A stretch of DNA of 64,000 nt from Corynebacterium vitaeruminis (GTDB taxonomy: Bacteria; Actinomycetota; Actinomycetes; Mycobacteriales; Mycobacteriaceae). The notes under the pieces are model-generated. The model made no database searches, was not told where the DNA came from, and was given only the letters and a program-made list of their open reading frames with translations. The position numbers and the translations under genes are program-made. Positions 56,289 to 64,000 of this stretch are shown piece by piece; positions within the stretch are counted from its first letter, which is position 1, and each line of letters opens with the position of its first letter. The stretch is from contig NZ_JVVM01000010.1 of the NCBI RefSeq assembly GCF_001054325.1, positions 1 through 64,000 of the forward strand. Direction: 5' to 3'.

Positions 56289-56732
56289 CTAACGTCCCTC
56301 GAAGCGACCACGGAAACGCGACTCCAGCGTGGAATCACCAGAGGAGCCACGACCACCAGAGGCGCCTCGACGACTTTTTGCCGATCCGGACTTGGACTTT
56401 CCGAAGCTTAGCCTCGAAGTGGAACTAGCCTTCTCTGGATTGCCGGCGCCCGTCAGAGCCCAAACACCAGAGCCAAACATAAGCCCGAAGCCGGCAACCG
56501 ACAGCACAATAAACCAAGCACTCACGGAGAAAAGAGCGACGCCACCAATCAGCATCAGCAGACCAAGGAGCATGAGCGCAATCACTCGGATGGAAAACCC
56601 ACGGGGTGCGCTATTTTCCTCCGGAAAGCTGAATGCATTTCCGGCCATCGTCGAACTAAATTTAGGATCCTCAGCGTAGAGTGCAGACTCGATTTCGTCG
56701 AGCATCCGCTGTTCGTGCTCAGATAGTCCCAC
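56289..56732 (-). CDS. DUF3040 membrane protein
   Basis: A 147-residue actinobacterial DUF3040 protein. The family signature LSEHEQRMLDEIESALYAED is at the N-terminus, followed by two hydrophobic segments at about residues 47-90 (RVIALMLLGLLMLIGGVALF and WFIVLSVAGFGLMFGSGV) and a basic Ser/Gly/Arg-rich tail. The function is unknown. GTG 56732 is chosen because it begins the family N-terminus and has GGAGG 4 nt upstream. It is located upstream of mraZ, as in related genera. Confidence 0.85.
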   Translation of the reverse strand: MGLSEHEQRMLDEIESALYAEDPKFSSTMAGNAFSFPEENSAPRGFSIRVIALMLLGLLMLIGGVALFSVSAWFIVLSVAGFGLMFGSGVWALTGAGNPEKASSTSRLSFGKSKSGSAKSRRGASGGRGSSGDSTLESRFRGRFEGR

Positions 56733-56959
56733 AATTCCTCCATCGCCTACTTGAGCATTGCCCACCGCGATACTGGCGAGCCTCGACCCCAACTAACAAT
56801 GCCGATACGGCAAAGTTAATCACAGGCCACCTGCTGCTAACGCGGCGTCCGTTAGCTTCATTCTTACCCCTTCAACGGGCGACTCACCTCTATTGTTCCA
56901 TGAATTCGGACAATCCCCCATTTATTTAGGAAAGCAACTTTTACTGCGACCCCACCAAC

Positions 56960-57451
56960 TTATGCTGCCGCAGGCAAAACACCCAACTCAGCCCGAACAA
57001 CCTCTAGAAACGCGCAGCTTAAATCCCACAACTCCTGCGCCCGCTGCGAATCAATGCGGCGAGCGATACCCAACCGGACTTCCTCACGCAGCGCAGTGAA
57101 CTGCTCAAATTTGAATACCCAGCTGTCGAATTCAGGCTGCTCTTTCTTTAAACGCAACCACGCACTCTGTGTTGCCGAACGACGGCGCTTAGCTGTCGAA
57201 CCTGAACGAGACCCCGTGCCAGAGCCCCCAGCTACCGACCCAACGTCGCGATTCAACAACGCCCCAGCGCAGCGCAGCGCTGCACAGTAAGAAAGCTCCA
57301 GCATCTCATCAGAGTCAACCTTCTGGGCATTCGCTAGCAGGACCTCGGCCCGCCCCAAGAGCTTCAGCGACTGCTTTGAGACGCCAACCGGGGCGACCGA
57401 ACCCGACTGCGAAATCGCCCTGAACTCCACCACATTCGACCTTGCCACCAC
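56960..57451 (-). CDS. SAV_6107-family HEPN domain protein
   Basis: A 163-residue helical protein of the actinobacterial SAV_6107-type HEPN family. The helical part runs from about residue 25 (LKLLGRAEVLLANAQ) to the end, with a Gly/Ser/Arg-rich insertion in the middle (GGSGTGSRSGSTAKRRRS). HEPN domains may bind nucleotides or act as RNases, but the RxxxxH catalytic motif is not obvious here, so activity is doubtful. The start GTG 57451 has AGGAGG 5 nt upstream; an upstream codon at 57556 lacks support. It is divergent from the GNAT gene. Confidence 0.72.
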   Translation of the reverse strand: MVARSNVVEFRAISQSGSVAPVGVSKQSLKLLGRAEVLLANAQKVDSDEMLELSYCAALRCAGALLNRDVGSVAGGSGTGSRSGSTAKRRRSATQSAWLRLKKEQPEFDSWVFKFEQFTALREEVRLGIARRIDSQRAQELWDLSCAFLEVVRAELGVLPAAA

Positions 57452-57620
57452 ACTGCCCTCCTTTTCGCCTGAGCATTCACATGAGCACGGATTTTCTATT
57501 CCCCCTTTGGGGTTCGACTGCAATCTATCCCCAACCCCGGACTCCACCCGATACAACTTCGTACACTTGTTCGATTAAATGTTATTGCAGTAATTGCACA
57601 ACCAAGTTCGTCTAAGTCGC

Positions 57621-57626
57621 TAATCT
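57621..57626 (+). promoter_or_regulatory. -10 box (TAATCT) of the GNAT gene
   Basis: TAATCT is followed by 7 nt (GGTCACT) and GTG 57634, the leaderless arrangement. Confidence 0.55.
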
Positions 57627-57633
57627 GGTCACT

Positions 57634-58245
57634 GTGAAATACAGCGTGGTTCCGATGACAGCAGGAGACTTCAATCTCCGGCTGCAAGAAGCAGTGGCGC
57701 TCTACATCACCGCGATGAAGTACAACCCAGCTATCTTGCCCGGCCGTCTTCACGAGTGGAAGAAGCAGACCACGCAACCGGGATTCATGGCTGCCGCAGC
57801 CATCGCCCACCCCAAAGAACTCTCCCCTGCCCAGGCTCTCCGTGATCCGCGCTGCAGGTTGGTTGGCATCGGCTACTGCCGAACAGGCTTGGATACACAC
57901 TGGTGGTATCGCCAGGTCAGGGATGGATTGCTCATGGACGGGCGCTCGCTACCGGACGTCGTCAAGCTCTTGGGCAACTACGCCGAACTGTCTGAGATTC
58001 ACATTCACCCAAGTTTTCAGGGGCAGGGACTCGGTAAACGGCTGCTGCGCGAGTTGGTTGATTCCCGACCGGAAGCGCGGGTGTTGTTGTCCACCCCGGA
58101 GTACCCAAATGAGGCCAATAGAGCATGGCAGCTCTACCGTCAATTTGGTTTCAAGGATGTTTTAAGGAACTTTTATTTCACAGGTGACTCCCGTCCCTTT
58201 GCAGTTCTAGGAGTAGATCTTCCCCGTGACACCATCGCCGAGTGA
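57634..58245 (+). CDS. GNAT-family N-acetyltransferase
   Basis: A 203-residue GNAT protein. The acetyl-CoA-binding motif A is HIHPSFQGQGLGKRLLREL, followed by ARVLLSTPEYPNEANRAWQL and YRQFGFKDV. The substrate is unknown. The start is GTG 57634. It overlaps lppM by 20 nt, so the two are co-transcribed; from memory the order GNAT-lppM is also found in M. tuberculosis (Rv2170-Rv2171). Confidence 0.85.
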   Translation: MKYSVVPMTAGDFNLRLQEAVALYITAMKYNPAILPGRLHEWKKQTTQPGFMAAAAIAHPKELSPAQALRDPRCRLVGIGYCRTGLDTHWWYRQVRDGLLMDGRSLPDVVKLLGNYAELSEIHIHPSFQGQGLGKRLLRELVDSRPEARVLLSTPEYPNEANRAWQLYRQFGFKDVLRNFYFTGDSRPFAVLGVDLPRDTIAE

Positions 58246-58900
58246 ACCTACCAAAACGCGTCGACGGCATCGGCATCTGCGCATCACCGCAGCACTCGCC
58301 GGAATAGCCGCTATTTTTCCACTCAGCGGCTGCTTCGACGCGCAGGCTGGCTTTACCATTTCCGGCGACGACCGGGTCTCGGGCACAGTTCACGTCACAC
58401 CCGAGGAAGGATTCCGTTCCCAATTTGAGCAGTGGAAAGCACCGGAAGATCTCTCCGACCGTGTCTCACAGGAAGTCATCGACTCATCCACAGGAAAGAT
58501 AGAAGTCGCGTTTAACGAGCTGCACTTCATCGAACTCACCGATACGCTCCGCCAGCTTTCCGACGACCGCATAGACATCGACCTGGACCGTACAGGTGGT
58601 GGCAAGATTTCAATGAACGGCCACATGGATTTGACCCACCTGCCCGGCGCGAAGGTTGATTTCGTCGTTACGTTCCCAGAGCAGGTTACTGACTCCAATG
58701 GCCGACAGACAGAGCCGAACAAGGTCGAATGGCAACTCGCCAGTGGCGAGAACCATACCGTCTGGGCATCGTCGCCGACTGGGTCCACCAAACGGAATCA
58801 ATTCCTGTTGTTTGCCGGTGTGACCACAGCCGCCGGTGTGCTGGCCTCGGCGCTAGGCATCCTGTGGGCACGGAGAGTCCGCGACATGCAGGACTTTTAG
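58226..58900 (+). CDS. lppM: LppM-family lipoprotein (DUF3153)
   Basis: A 224-residue lipoprotein. A basic n-region, hydrophobic stretch and the lipobox PLSGC give C36 as lipidated residue. The mature part is beta-rich with DRVSGTVHVTPEEGF and ends in a second membrane helix at about residues 192-214 and a short basic tail. LppM of M. tuberculosis (Rv2171) is linked to lipoglycan balance and phagosome trafficking; the neighbouring mptB fits an envelope role. The start is GTG 58226, inside the GNAT gene, with AGGAG 12 nt upstream. It ends 3 nt before the convergent metF. Confidence 0.82.
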   Translation: MTPSPSEPTKTRRRHRHLRITAALAGIAAIFPLSGCFDAQAGFTISGDDRVSGTVHVTPEEGFRSQFEQWKAPEDLSDRVSQEVIDSSTGKIEVAFNELHFIELTDTLRQLSDDRIDIDLDRTGGGKISMNGHMDLTHLPGAKVDFVVTFPEQVTDSNGRQTEPNKVEWQLASGENHTVWASSPTGSTKRNQFLLFAGVTTAAGVLASALGILWARRVRDMQDF

Positions 58901-58903
58901 CAG

Positions 58904-59890
58904 TTAAAAACCGCCACGCAGCATATCCTGGCCGGTGCCCCATGCGGGAGCCATGCCGAGGTTGTGCAAAACCTCCTGGGAAGCGCGAGCGAAGTTCATA
59001 GTCATAAAGTGCAGTCCCGGCACACCTTCGGAGATGAGACGCTCTGCCATGTTGGTCGAAAAATCGATACCAATCTTGCGAATCTCATCCTTGTTGGCCT
59101 GCTCATCACCATCTGCAGCCTTGATTAGGCGTTCCTCCAAATCGGATGGCAAATGTGCCCCGGAGAGCTCAACCTGCCTGCGCACAGAGCGCAGCGACGT
59201 AATCGGCATCAGTCCCGGAATGATGGGCTTGGCGCCATGCACCGGATCCGCTTCTGCCAGGCGGTCTCGAAGCCGCAGATAGTGCTCAATGTCGAAGAAC
59301 ATCTGCGTAATCGAGTACTCGGCCCCCGCGCGCAACTTGGCCAGCGTGTACTGCGTGTCATGATCCAGATCCGGCGAGCGGTAGTGCCCTTCCGGGAACG
59401 ACGCAATACCGATTTCGAATTTCTCGAACTCCGGCTCCGCCTTAATCAACTCGATTAGTTCGCTGGCGTAGTGCAGACCCCCTTCGGTCTCCACCCATGG
59501 GCCAAGCGGGTCGCCCGGAGGGTCACCACGCAGAACGAGCAGATTTGTCAACCCTGCGTCTAGGTAGGAGCGCAGGATTTCCCGCAGCTCATCGACGGTG
59601 TGCTCCACCAAGGTCAGGTGCACAAGTGTCGTAAGCGGCTGCTTAGAAACCCGCTGGGCGATTCGCAGGGTGCGGTCGCGGCTAGAACCACCGGCACCAT
59701 AGGTCACCGATGCAAAGGAGGCCCCGAGATCGTGGAAGGCCTCAGCCGCACGGAGAAGGCGTTCCTCCGCAGCGTCGTCACGCGGCGGCATGAACTCGAC
59801 TGAGAATGGAATACTGCCCGCGCTCGGCATTGAAAGTGCCTGGCGGATTGTCACTTGGCGGCCTGGCGACAGTGGCATTGTTGAGGACAT
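58904..59890 (-). CDS. metF: Methylenetetrahydrofolate reductase
   Basis: A 328-residue flavoenzyme-type TIM barrel that reduces 5,10-methylene-THF to 5-methyl-THF for methionine synthesis. FSVEFMPPRDDAAEERL holds the catalytic Glu region, followed by FASVTYGAGGSSRDRT, NLLVLRGDPPGD, IGIASFPEGHYRS and YSITQMFFDIEHYLR. The start ATG 59890 lies 8 nt after TAGTAT; a GTG at 59896 is the alternative. It is divergent from idsA, as in C. glutamicum and M. tuberculosis. Confidence 0.9.
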   Translation of the reverse strand: MSSTMPLSPGRQVTIRQALSMPSAGSIPFSVEFMPPRDDAAEERLLRAAEAFHDLGASFASVTYGAGGSSRDRTLRIAQRVSKQPLTTLVHLTLVEHTVDELREILRSYLDAGLTNLLVLRGDPPGDPLGPWVETEGGLHYASELIELIKAEPEFEKFEIGIASFPEGHYRSPDLDHDTQYTLAKLRAGAEYSITQMFFDIEHYLRLRDRLAEADPVHGAKPIIPGLMPITSLRSVRRQVELSGAHLPSDLEERLIKAADGDEQANKDEIRKIGIDFSTNMAERLISEGVPGLHFMTMNFARASQEVLHNLGMAPAWGTGQDMLRGGF

Positions 59891-59898
59891 AGTCACTC

Positions 59899-59904
59899 AT
59901 ACTA
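59899..59904 (-). promoter_or_regulatory. -10 box (TAGTAT) of metF
   Basis: On the minus strand TAGTAT (59904-59899) is followed by 8 nt (GAGTGACT) and ATG 59890. It lies in the 66-nt divergent interval shared with idsA. Confidence 0.5.
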
Positions 59905-59956
59905 AGCGGTGCCCTATCCTTAAAGCAGCATTACCCGTCATCGACGAGAGGCCCAC

Positions 59957-61069
59957 ATGAGCGAAGAACTGGATTTGGCCGCGCTGCAACCCCGCGAAGT
60001 GCCAGCAGCTGTTACCAAAACGCTGGAGGATTACCTCAAAAGCCGTGGCGACGATGTCGCCTCGGTCGATGCGGTCTACAGCGAGGCCATAGATTCGCTC
60101 CATTCCTTCGTCCTCAACGGGGGCAAGCGAGTGCGTCCAGCTTTTGCCTGGCAGGGATGGCTGGGGGCAGCCGGCCTCGAAGGTCGTTTCGCCCCTGCAG
60201 AGGATTCCCAAGCTGTGATGAACGCAGTGAGCGCTTTAGAGCTCATTCAGGCCTGTGCTCTCATCCACGACGACATCATCGATGATGCTGATACGCGCCG
60301 CGGTGCACCGACCATTCATAAGGTATTTGAAGCCAAGCACGAGGCTAATGCCTGGAATGGAGCCGCCGACCGCTTCGGCATTTCCGCCGCTATTCTCATT
60401 GGCGATGTTGCCCTGACCTGGGCTGATGACATGCTGCATGCTTCGGGCCTCAGCTCGGAAGCGTTGACCCGCGCACTTATCCCCTGGCGTGCTATGCGCA
60501 CCGAGGTACTTGGCGGCCAATTGCTTGACATCACTGCCGAGGCCAGCCGCGACAGCCGCGTCGGCACGGCTGAGAAGATCAATCTGTTCAAGACTGCTGC
60601 CTACACCATTGAGCGCCCTCTTCACATCGGCGCCGCGATTGCAGGAGCACCGACGGAATTGATTGAGGCCTACCGCAGCTTCGGCCGTGACATCGGTGTG
60701 GCATTCCAGCTCCGCGACGATCAGCTGGGGGTCTTCGGCGACCCCGAGATCACGGGCAAGCCGGCCGGCGATGACCTCCGCGAGGGCAAGCGAACTGTCC
60801 TGGTCGGCCAAGCGTTGAACCTCTACCGCGATTCCGCACCTGAAAAGGCACGTTTTATCGATGAGCATCTGGGTTCGGTCACGTCTGCTGCAGATATCGA
60901 TGAACTGCGCAATCTCATCGCTGATTCCGGCGCTGCCGATGCCGTCGAACGTGAAATCGACCGTCTGACCAGCCGCGCCTTCGCCACCATCGAAAACGCC
61001 GACCTGCCTGCAACCTCGCGCGAGAACCTCATCGCCATGGGAGTTCGAGCCACCGCTCGCCAGCATTAG
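59957..61069 (+). CDS. idsA: Polyprenyl diphosphate synthase (geranylgeranyl-PP type)
   Basis: A 370-residue trans-isoprenyl diphosphate synthase that condenses isopentenyl-PP with allylic diphosphates. NGGKRVRPAF, the first Asp-rich motif DDIIDDADTRRG, GGQLLDI and the second Asp-rich motif FQLRDDQLGVFGD are present. In corynebacteria IdsA makes geranylgeranyl-PP for menaquinone, carotenoid and polyprenyl-phosphate synthesis. GAGAGG lies 5 nt before ATG. A CrtI-like gene follows after 18 nt. Confidence 0.92.
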   Translation: MSEELDLAALQPREVPAAVTKTLEDYLKSRGDDVASVDAVYSEAIDSLHSFVLNGGKRVRPAFAWQGWLGAAGLEGRFAPAEDSQAVMNAVSALELIQACALIHDDIIDDADTRRGAPTIHKVFEAKHEANAWNGAADRFGISAAILIGDVALTWADDMLHASGLSSEALTRALIPWRAMRTEVLGGQLLDITAEASRDSRVGTAEKINLFKTAAYTIERPLHIGAAIAGAPTELIEAYRSFGRDIGVAFQLRDDQLGVFGDPEITGKPAGDDLREGKRTVLVGQALNLYRDSAPEKARFIDEHLGSVTSAADIDELRNLIADSGAADAVEREIDRLTSRAFATIENADLPATSRENLIAMGVRATARQH

Positions 61070-61087
61070 ACCAGGTGTTGCGTAGTC

Positions 61088-62788
61088 ATGTCCGCCGCTT
61101 CCAACGCTCATGTCCCCACTAGTTCCCCACGTCTGCGCCGTGCGGTCGCTCGGCCTCATAAGGACGCCAAACCACAACTGACCATCATCGGTGCAGGTCT
61201 GTCCGGACTTACCGCCGCACTCTACGCCATCGCAGATGGCTACGACGTCGCTGTCCTCGAGCGGGAAAGCTTCGTCGGAGGGCGCTGCGCCAGCGAACCC
61301 ATCTCTGTCGATGTCGACGGGCAATCGCTCACCGCTGTCTTCGATACCGGCGCAACTGTATGGACCATGCCCTCGCTTGTCGACGATGCCCTCGCCGCCG
61401 TCGGCCTCTACGCGCGCGATATCGACCCAGGCTTTTCGGCTTCCCCAATCACACCGACCTACCGCGCCGAATTTGCCACCCGCGGTGGACTTGACGTTTT
61501 TTCCAACGAAGACATGATGGCCGATGAGCTCGCACGCTTTGGTGCCACTGGCTCCACCATCGCCGGTTACCGCAAACTCCGCACGTGGTTACAGACTCTT
61601 TTCAATGCCTGCTTCGACAACTTCATGTCACGCAGCTTTGACCGCGTCACTGACCTATTCACCGGGCCCGGCGCGCTTCGCGATCTGACTACGCTCCTCC
61701 GACTCGGCGCTTTCGGCGCCCTCGAACCTAAGATTCGTGCATTCCTCGACGATGATGACCTCGCTCGCGTGTTCAGCTTCCAGGCGCTTTACGCAGGTGT
61801 ACCTCCGGCCAAGGCCCGTGCGGTCTACGGCTGCATCTCCCACATGGACACCTCGATGGGTGTTTACTATCCGCACTCCCCCGCATTCGGTTCCGGGATG
61901 GGCGCAGTTGTCGAACTACTCGCCGAGGCCGTCCGCCGAGCTGGCGGCACCATCGAATTTGACGTTGATGTCACTGGCCTGAAGCTCGACGAGACCGACC
62001 TCGTCTCTGCCATCACCACGACAGCTGGCGAGCGCTCCACCGATGCTGTCATCGCTACTACTGATTTACCGGTTCTGCAGAACTGGCTTCATGACGCCGC
62101 CACCTCTGCCGCCAGCGGTTCATCGAAGTGGCGAGGCATTCGGGACGTCGTAAAGCGGACGGGACCGCGACGGCTGTTCCCAGTACGATTTTCCCCATCG
62201 GCAGTGGTGGCGCACGGACTGATTCCGGTTTCGGAGACCGAAAGGTGGCCGAAGCGGCATCACCTGATTTCATTTGGCGAGAAGTGGAACGAAACCTTCG
62301 AAGAAATCTCGTCACCTCGCCATGGAAAGTTGATGTCAGACCCGTCGTTGCTGGTCACTAGGCCTGCAGTGAGCGCACCGGAGCGCATCGTCACAGATGC
62401 GAACGGCGTGGCGTGGGAGCCCGTCAGTGTGCTTGCGCCGTGCCCGAACTTGCAGTCAGCCAATCTGATCTGGTCACGGATTGGTTCGGACTATGTGGCG
62501 CAGATAACCGCCGAGCTGGAGCGCCGCGGGCTGACCGGAATCTCCACGAAGTGGCGAGTGGGACGGATAGACACCCCGCAGCAATGGCGAGAACGCGACA
62601 TGGGCGTTGGCTCGCCGTTTGGGCTCGCACATCTGTTCCGACAGACGGGGCCGTTCCGTCCCCGCAACTTCTCTCCGAAGATGCCGGGGAATGTGGTGCT
62701 GGCGGGATCGACGACTGTGCCGGGTGTTGGTGTGCCGACAGTCATGATTTCCGGCCGACTTGCGGCACAGCGGTTTGAAACGCCGTAG
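61088..62788 (+). CDS. CrtI-like FAD-dependent desaturase/oxidoreductase
   Basis: A 566-residue flavoprotein of the phytoene desaturase family. The Rossmann motif IIGAGLSGLTAALYAIADGY with VLERESFVGGRC at about residue 35, and the C-terminal CrtI signature NVVLAGSTTVPGVGVPTVMI, are clear. CrtI enzymes desaturate or isomerise carotenoid backbones. It begins 18 nt after idsA, so the prenyl-diphosphate synthase and this enzyme probably share a pathway. No crtB phytoene synthase is in the window, so the substrate is open. From memory idsA and mptB are adjacent in C. glutamicum and M. tuberculosis, so this gene is an insertion or was lost there. Confidence 0.8.
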   Translation: MSAASNAHVPTSSPRLRRAVARPHKDAKPQLTIIGAGLSGLTAALYAIADGYDVAVLERESFVGGRCASEPISVDVDGQSLTAVFDTGATVWTMPSLVDDALAAVGLYARDIDPGFSASPITPTYRAEFATRGGLDVFSNEDMMADELARFGATGSTIAGYRKLRTWLQTLFNACFDNFMSRSFDRVTDLFTGPGALRDLTTLLRLGAFGALEPKIRAFLDDDDLARVFSFQALYAGVPPAKARAVYGCISHMDTSMGVYYPHSPAFGSGMGAVVELLAEAVRRAGGTIEFDVDVTGLKLDETDLVSAITTTAGERSTDAVIATTDLPVLQNWLHDAATSAASGSSKWRGIRDVVKRTGPRRLFPVRFSPSAVVAHGLIPVSETERWPKRHHLISFGEKWNETFEEISSPRHGKLMSDPSLLVTRPAVSAPERIVTDANGVAWEPVSVLAPCPNLQSANLIWSRIGSDYVAQITAELERRGLTGISTKWRVGRIDTPQQWRERDMGVGSPFGLAHLFRQTGPFRPRNFSPKMPGNVVLAGSTTVPGVGVPTVMISGRLAAQRFETP

Positions 62789-62875
62789 CTCCCCGAGTGT
62801 CTCCCGGATGTCTGCCGGTGGTCACTGACCAACTAAGATTAATGAATCAGCAATTTATCGATTGTTTAGGTTGAC

Positions 62876-64000
62876 ATGAATTTATCGCGGAGTGCTCAGC
62901 TGGGTGTTTACGGTGGCATCCTCATCGCTCTGGGCTCCTACGGTTCCGGTGCGAATCGCTACCGTGGCGGTGTTGTTCACGCTCTCGGTCTCGACTGGAT
63001 TACCTACGGTCACGGTCAGATTTTCTGTGAGATTGTGATTTGGGTGGGCATTGCCCTCTTGCTGGTCTCGTGGCTGCGCATCGGGCGGGAGCTGCTGTTT
63101 TCGAAGGGGGCTATCCGGGACGTTGTAACCGCTTCCGCCCTCCCTGGCGGTACGGAAAGTGCTACAGGTGCGGCAAGTGATGCCAGCGATGAGTCCACGT
63201 TGCGCCGTTTCAATTCCACTCTGTTGGCCTGGGCAATTCCCCTATCACTGGCTGCCCCGCTGTTTTCCCGTGATGTTTATTCGTATCTCATGCAGGGGGC
63301 GATGGTCCGCGACGGATTCGATCCCTACACCGAAGGTGCGGCAGCCAACCCGGGGCCAATGCTGCTGGAGGTATCCGCAGACTGGCGTAACACCACTACT
63401 CCGTATGGCCCGCTGCATCTGGGCATCGGTGAAGCCATCACGCGCATCGTCGGCGACAACATCACCGTTGGTGTGATTCTCTACCGCATCGTGTGCCTGC
63501 TGGGCTTCGCCGCCATTGTCTGGTCGATTCCGCGAATCGCCCAAGCGCTTGGAGCAAACCCGGCTTTCGCGCAATGGCTCGGCGTGCTCAATCCACTGGT
63601 GCTGCTGCATCTGATTGCGGGCATGCACAACGAGGCACTGATGGTCGGTTTGGTAAGCCTGGCGCTGGTTGCCGCACTGCGCATGGAGCGGTTGCCGGGT
63701 GGTCTGATCGCTGCTGTCCTCATCGGGATCGGTGTCGCTCTGAAAGCCACCGCTGTCTTGGCGTTGCCCTTCGTAGTGTGGATCGTGCTGACTAGGAGCG
63801 AGCCCATCACCACGCTTCAACAGATGCTGCGGAAGATTCCGGCGATTGCCGGTGTTGGCATCGTGTTGGTCGCAGTCTGCGTCGGTACGCTTGCGGTGGT
63901 GACCTGGCTGACCGGTTCGAGCTGGGGCTGGGTCTCCGAGATCAGTGGCAATACTAAGGTCATTAATCCGCTGGCAGCACCGTCAGCGGTCGCTGGTGTG
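62876..64000 (+). CDS. mptB: Alpha-(1->6)-mannopyranosyltransferase (partial)
   Basis: A multi-pass GT-C glycosyltransferase, truncated by the window end; 375 codons are visible from ATG 62876. Several membrane segments, the loop motif SRDVYSYLMQG after the third helix (typical of MptA/MptB, where the Asp is catalytic) and TPYGPLHLGIG are seen. MptB uses polyprenyl-phosphomannose to build the alpha-1,6-mannan core of lipomannan and lipoarabinomannan. Its position after idsA matches C. glutamicum and M. tuberculosis. A 40-residue Ala/Ser/Asp-rich loop (about residues 85-104) may be an insertion. No convincing ribosome binding site is seen, so the start is tentative. Confidence 0.88.
   Translation, partial: MNLSRSAQLGVYGGILIALGSYGSGANRYRGGVVHALGLDWITYGHGQIFCEIVIWVGIALLLVSWLRIGRELLFSKGAIRDVVTASALPGGTESATGAASDASDESTLRRFNSTLLAWAIPLSLAAPLFSRDVYSYLMQGAMVRDGFDPYTEGAAANPGPMLLEVSADWRNTTTPYGPLHLGIGEAITRIVGDNITVGVILYRIVCLLGFAAIVWSIPRIAQALGANPAFAQWLGVLNPLVLLHLIAGMHNEALMVGLVSLALVAALRMERLPGGLIAAVLIGIGVALKATAVLALPFVVWIVLTRSEPITTLQQMLRKIPAIAGVGIVLVAVCVGTLAVVTWLTGSSWGWVSEISGNTKVINPLAAPSAVAGV

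Noticed and set aside
1-64000. CRISPR arrays, insertion sequences, prophage genes, tRNA and rRNA genes
   Set aside because: I looked for regular repeats, transposase or integrase motifs and RNA gene signatures and found none.

Overview
The window is a chromosomal segment of an actinobacterium, almost certainly a Corynebacterium. The evidence is the gene order: treY-relS, treZ, ilvA, dnaE, rluD-lspA, ansA, dinB-ileS, divIVA-sepF-ftsZ, the dcw cluster up to mraZ, then lppM, metF, idsA and mptB. From memory this closely follows C. glutamicum, with the lppM-metF-idsA-mptB end also shared with Mycobacterium tuberculosis. An MTB12-type lipoprotein, an actinobacterial isoleucine T-box in front of ileS, and many apparently leaderless genes fit the same assignment. 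I see no insertion sequence, prophage, CRISPR array, tRNA or rRNA gene.

Layout. 1-750: an orphan HigA-type antitoxin with a possible 45-codon companion ORF, and a short direct repeat. 751-10361: a DEDDh exonuclease with a BRCT domain, the trehalose genes treY and treZ, a small alarmone synthetase (relS) overlapping treY, an S4 RNA-binding protein, an IclR regulator and a YigZ protein. 10371-14114: a 1247-residue protein of unknown function. 14221-19130: ilvA and dnaE. 19389-29478: a 54-codon gene, a PLP/FAD oxidoreductase pair, a RarD-type transporter, an rluD-lspA operon, two lipoproteins, L-asparaginase and a hexapeptide acetyltransferase. 29588-55580: about 26 kb of minus-strand genes for cell-wall precursor synthesis and division (mraZ, rsmH, ftsL, ftsI, murE, murF, mraY, murD, ftsW, murG, murC, ftsQ, ftsZ, pgeF, sepF, yggT, divIVA), then ileS and dinB. 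55581-56288: a long non-coding stretch full of GTGGGG motifs that looks like an MraZ control region. 56289-64000: DUF3040 and HEPN-type proteins, a GNAT enzyme, lppM, metF, idsA, a CrtI-like desaturase and the start of mptB.

How the genes work together. The dcw block makes UDP-MurNAc-pentapeptide and lipid II (MurC-F, MraY, MurG), polymerises and cross-links it at the septum (FtsW, FtsI) and places the machine (FtsZ, SepF, FtsL, FtsQ, and DivIVA for polar growth). treY and treZ convert alpha-glucan to trehalose. idsA and mptB supply prenyl lipids and the lipomannan core. Some points depart from the expected layout. yggS is missing between pgeF and sepF. A crtI-like gene sits between idsA and mptB. 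FtsL and FtsW carry long low-complexity tails. The 1247-residue gene lies between treZ and ilvA. Fifteen starts follow a TANNNT box by exactly 7 or 8 nt, which suggests widespread leaderless transcription; these boxes also settle several start codons.
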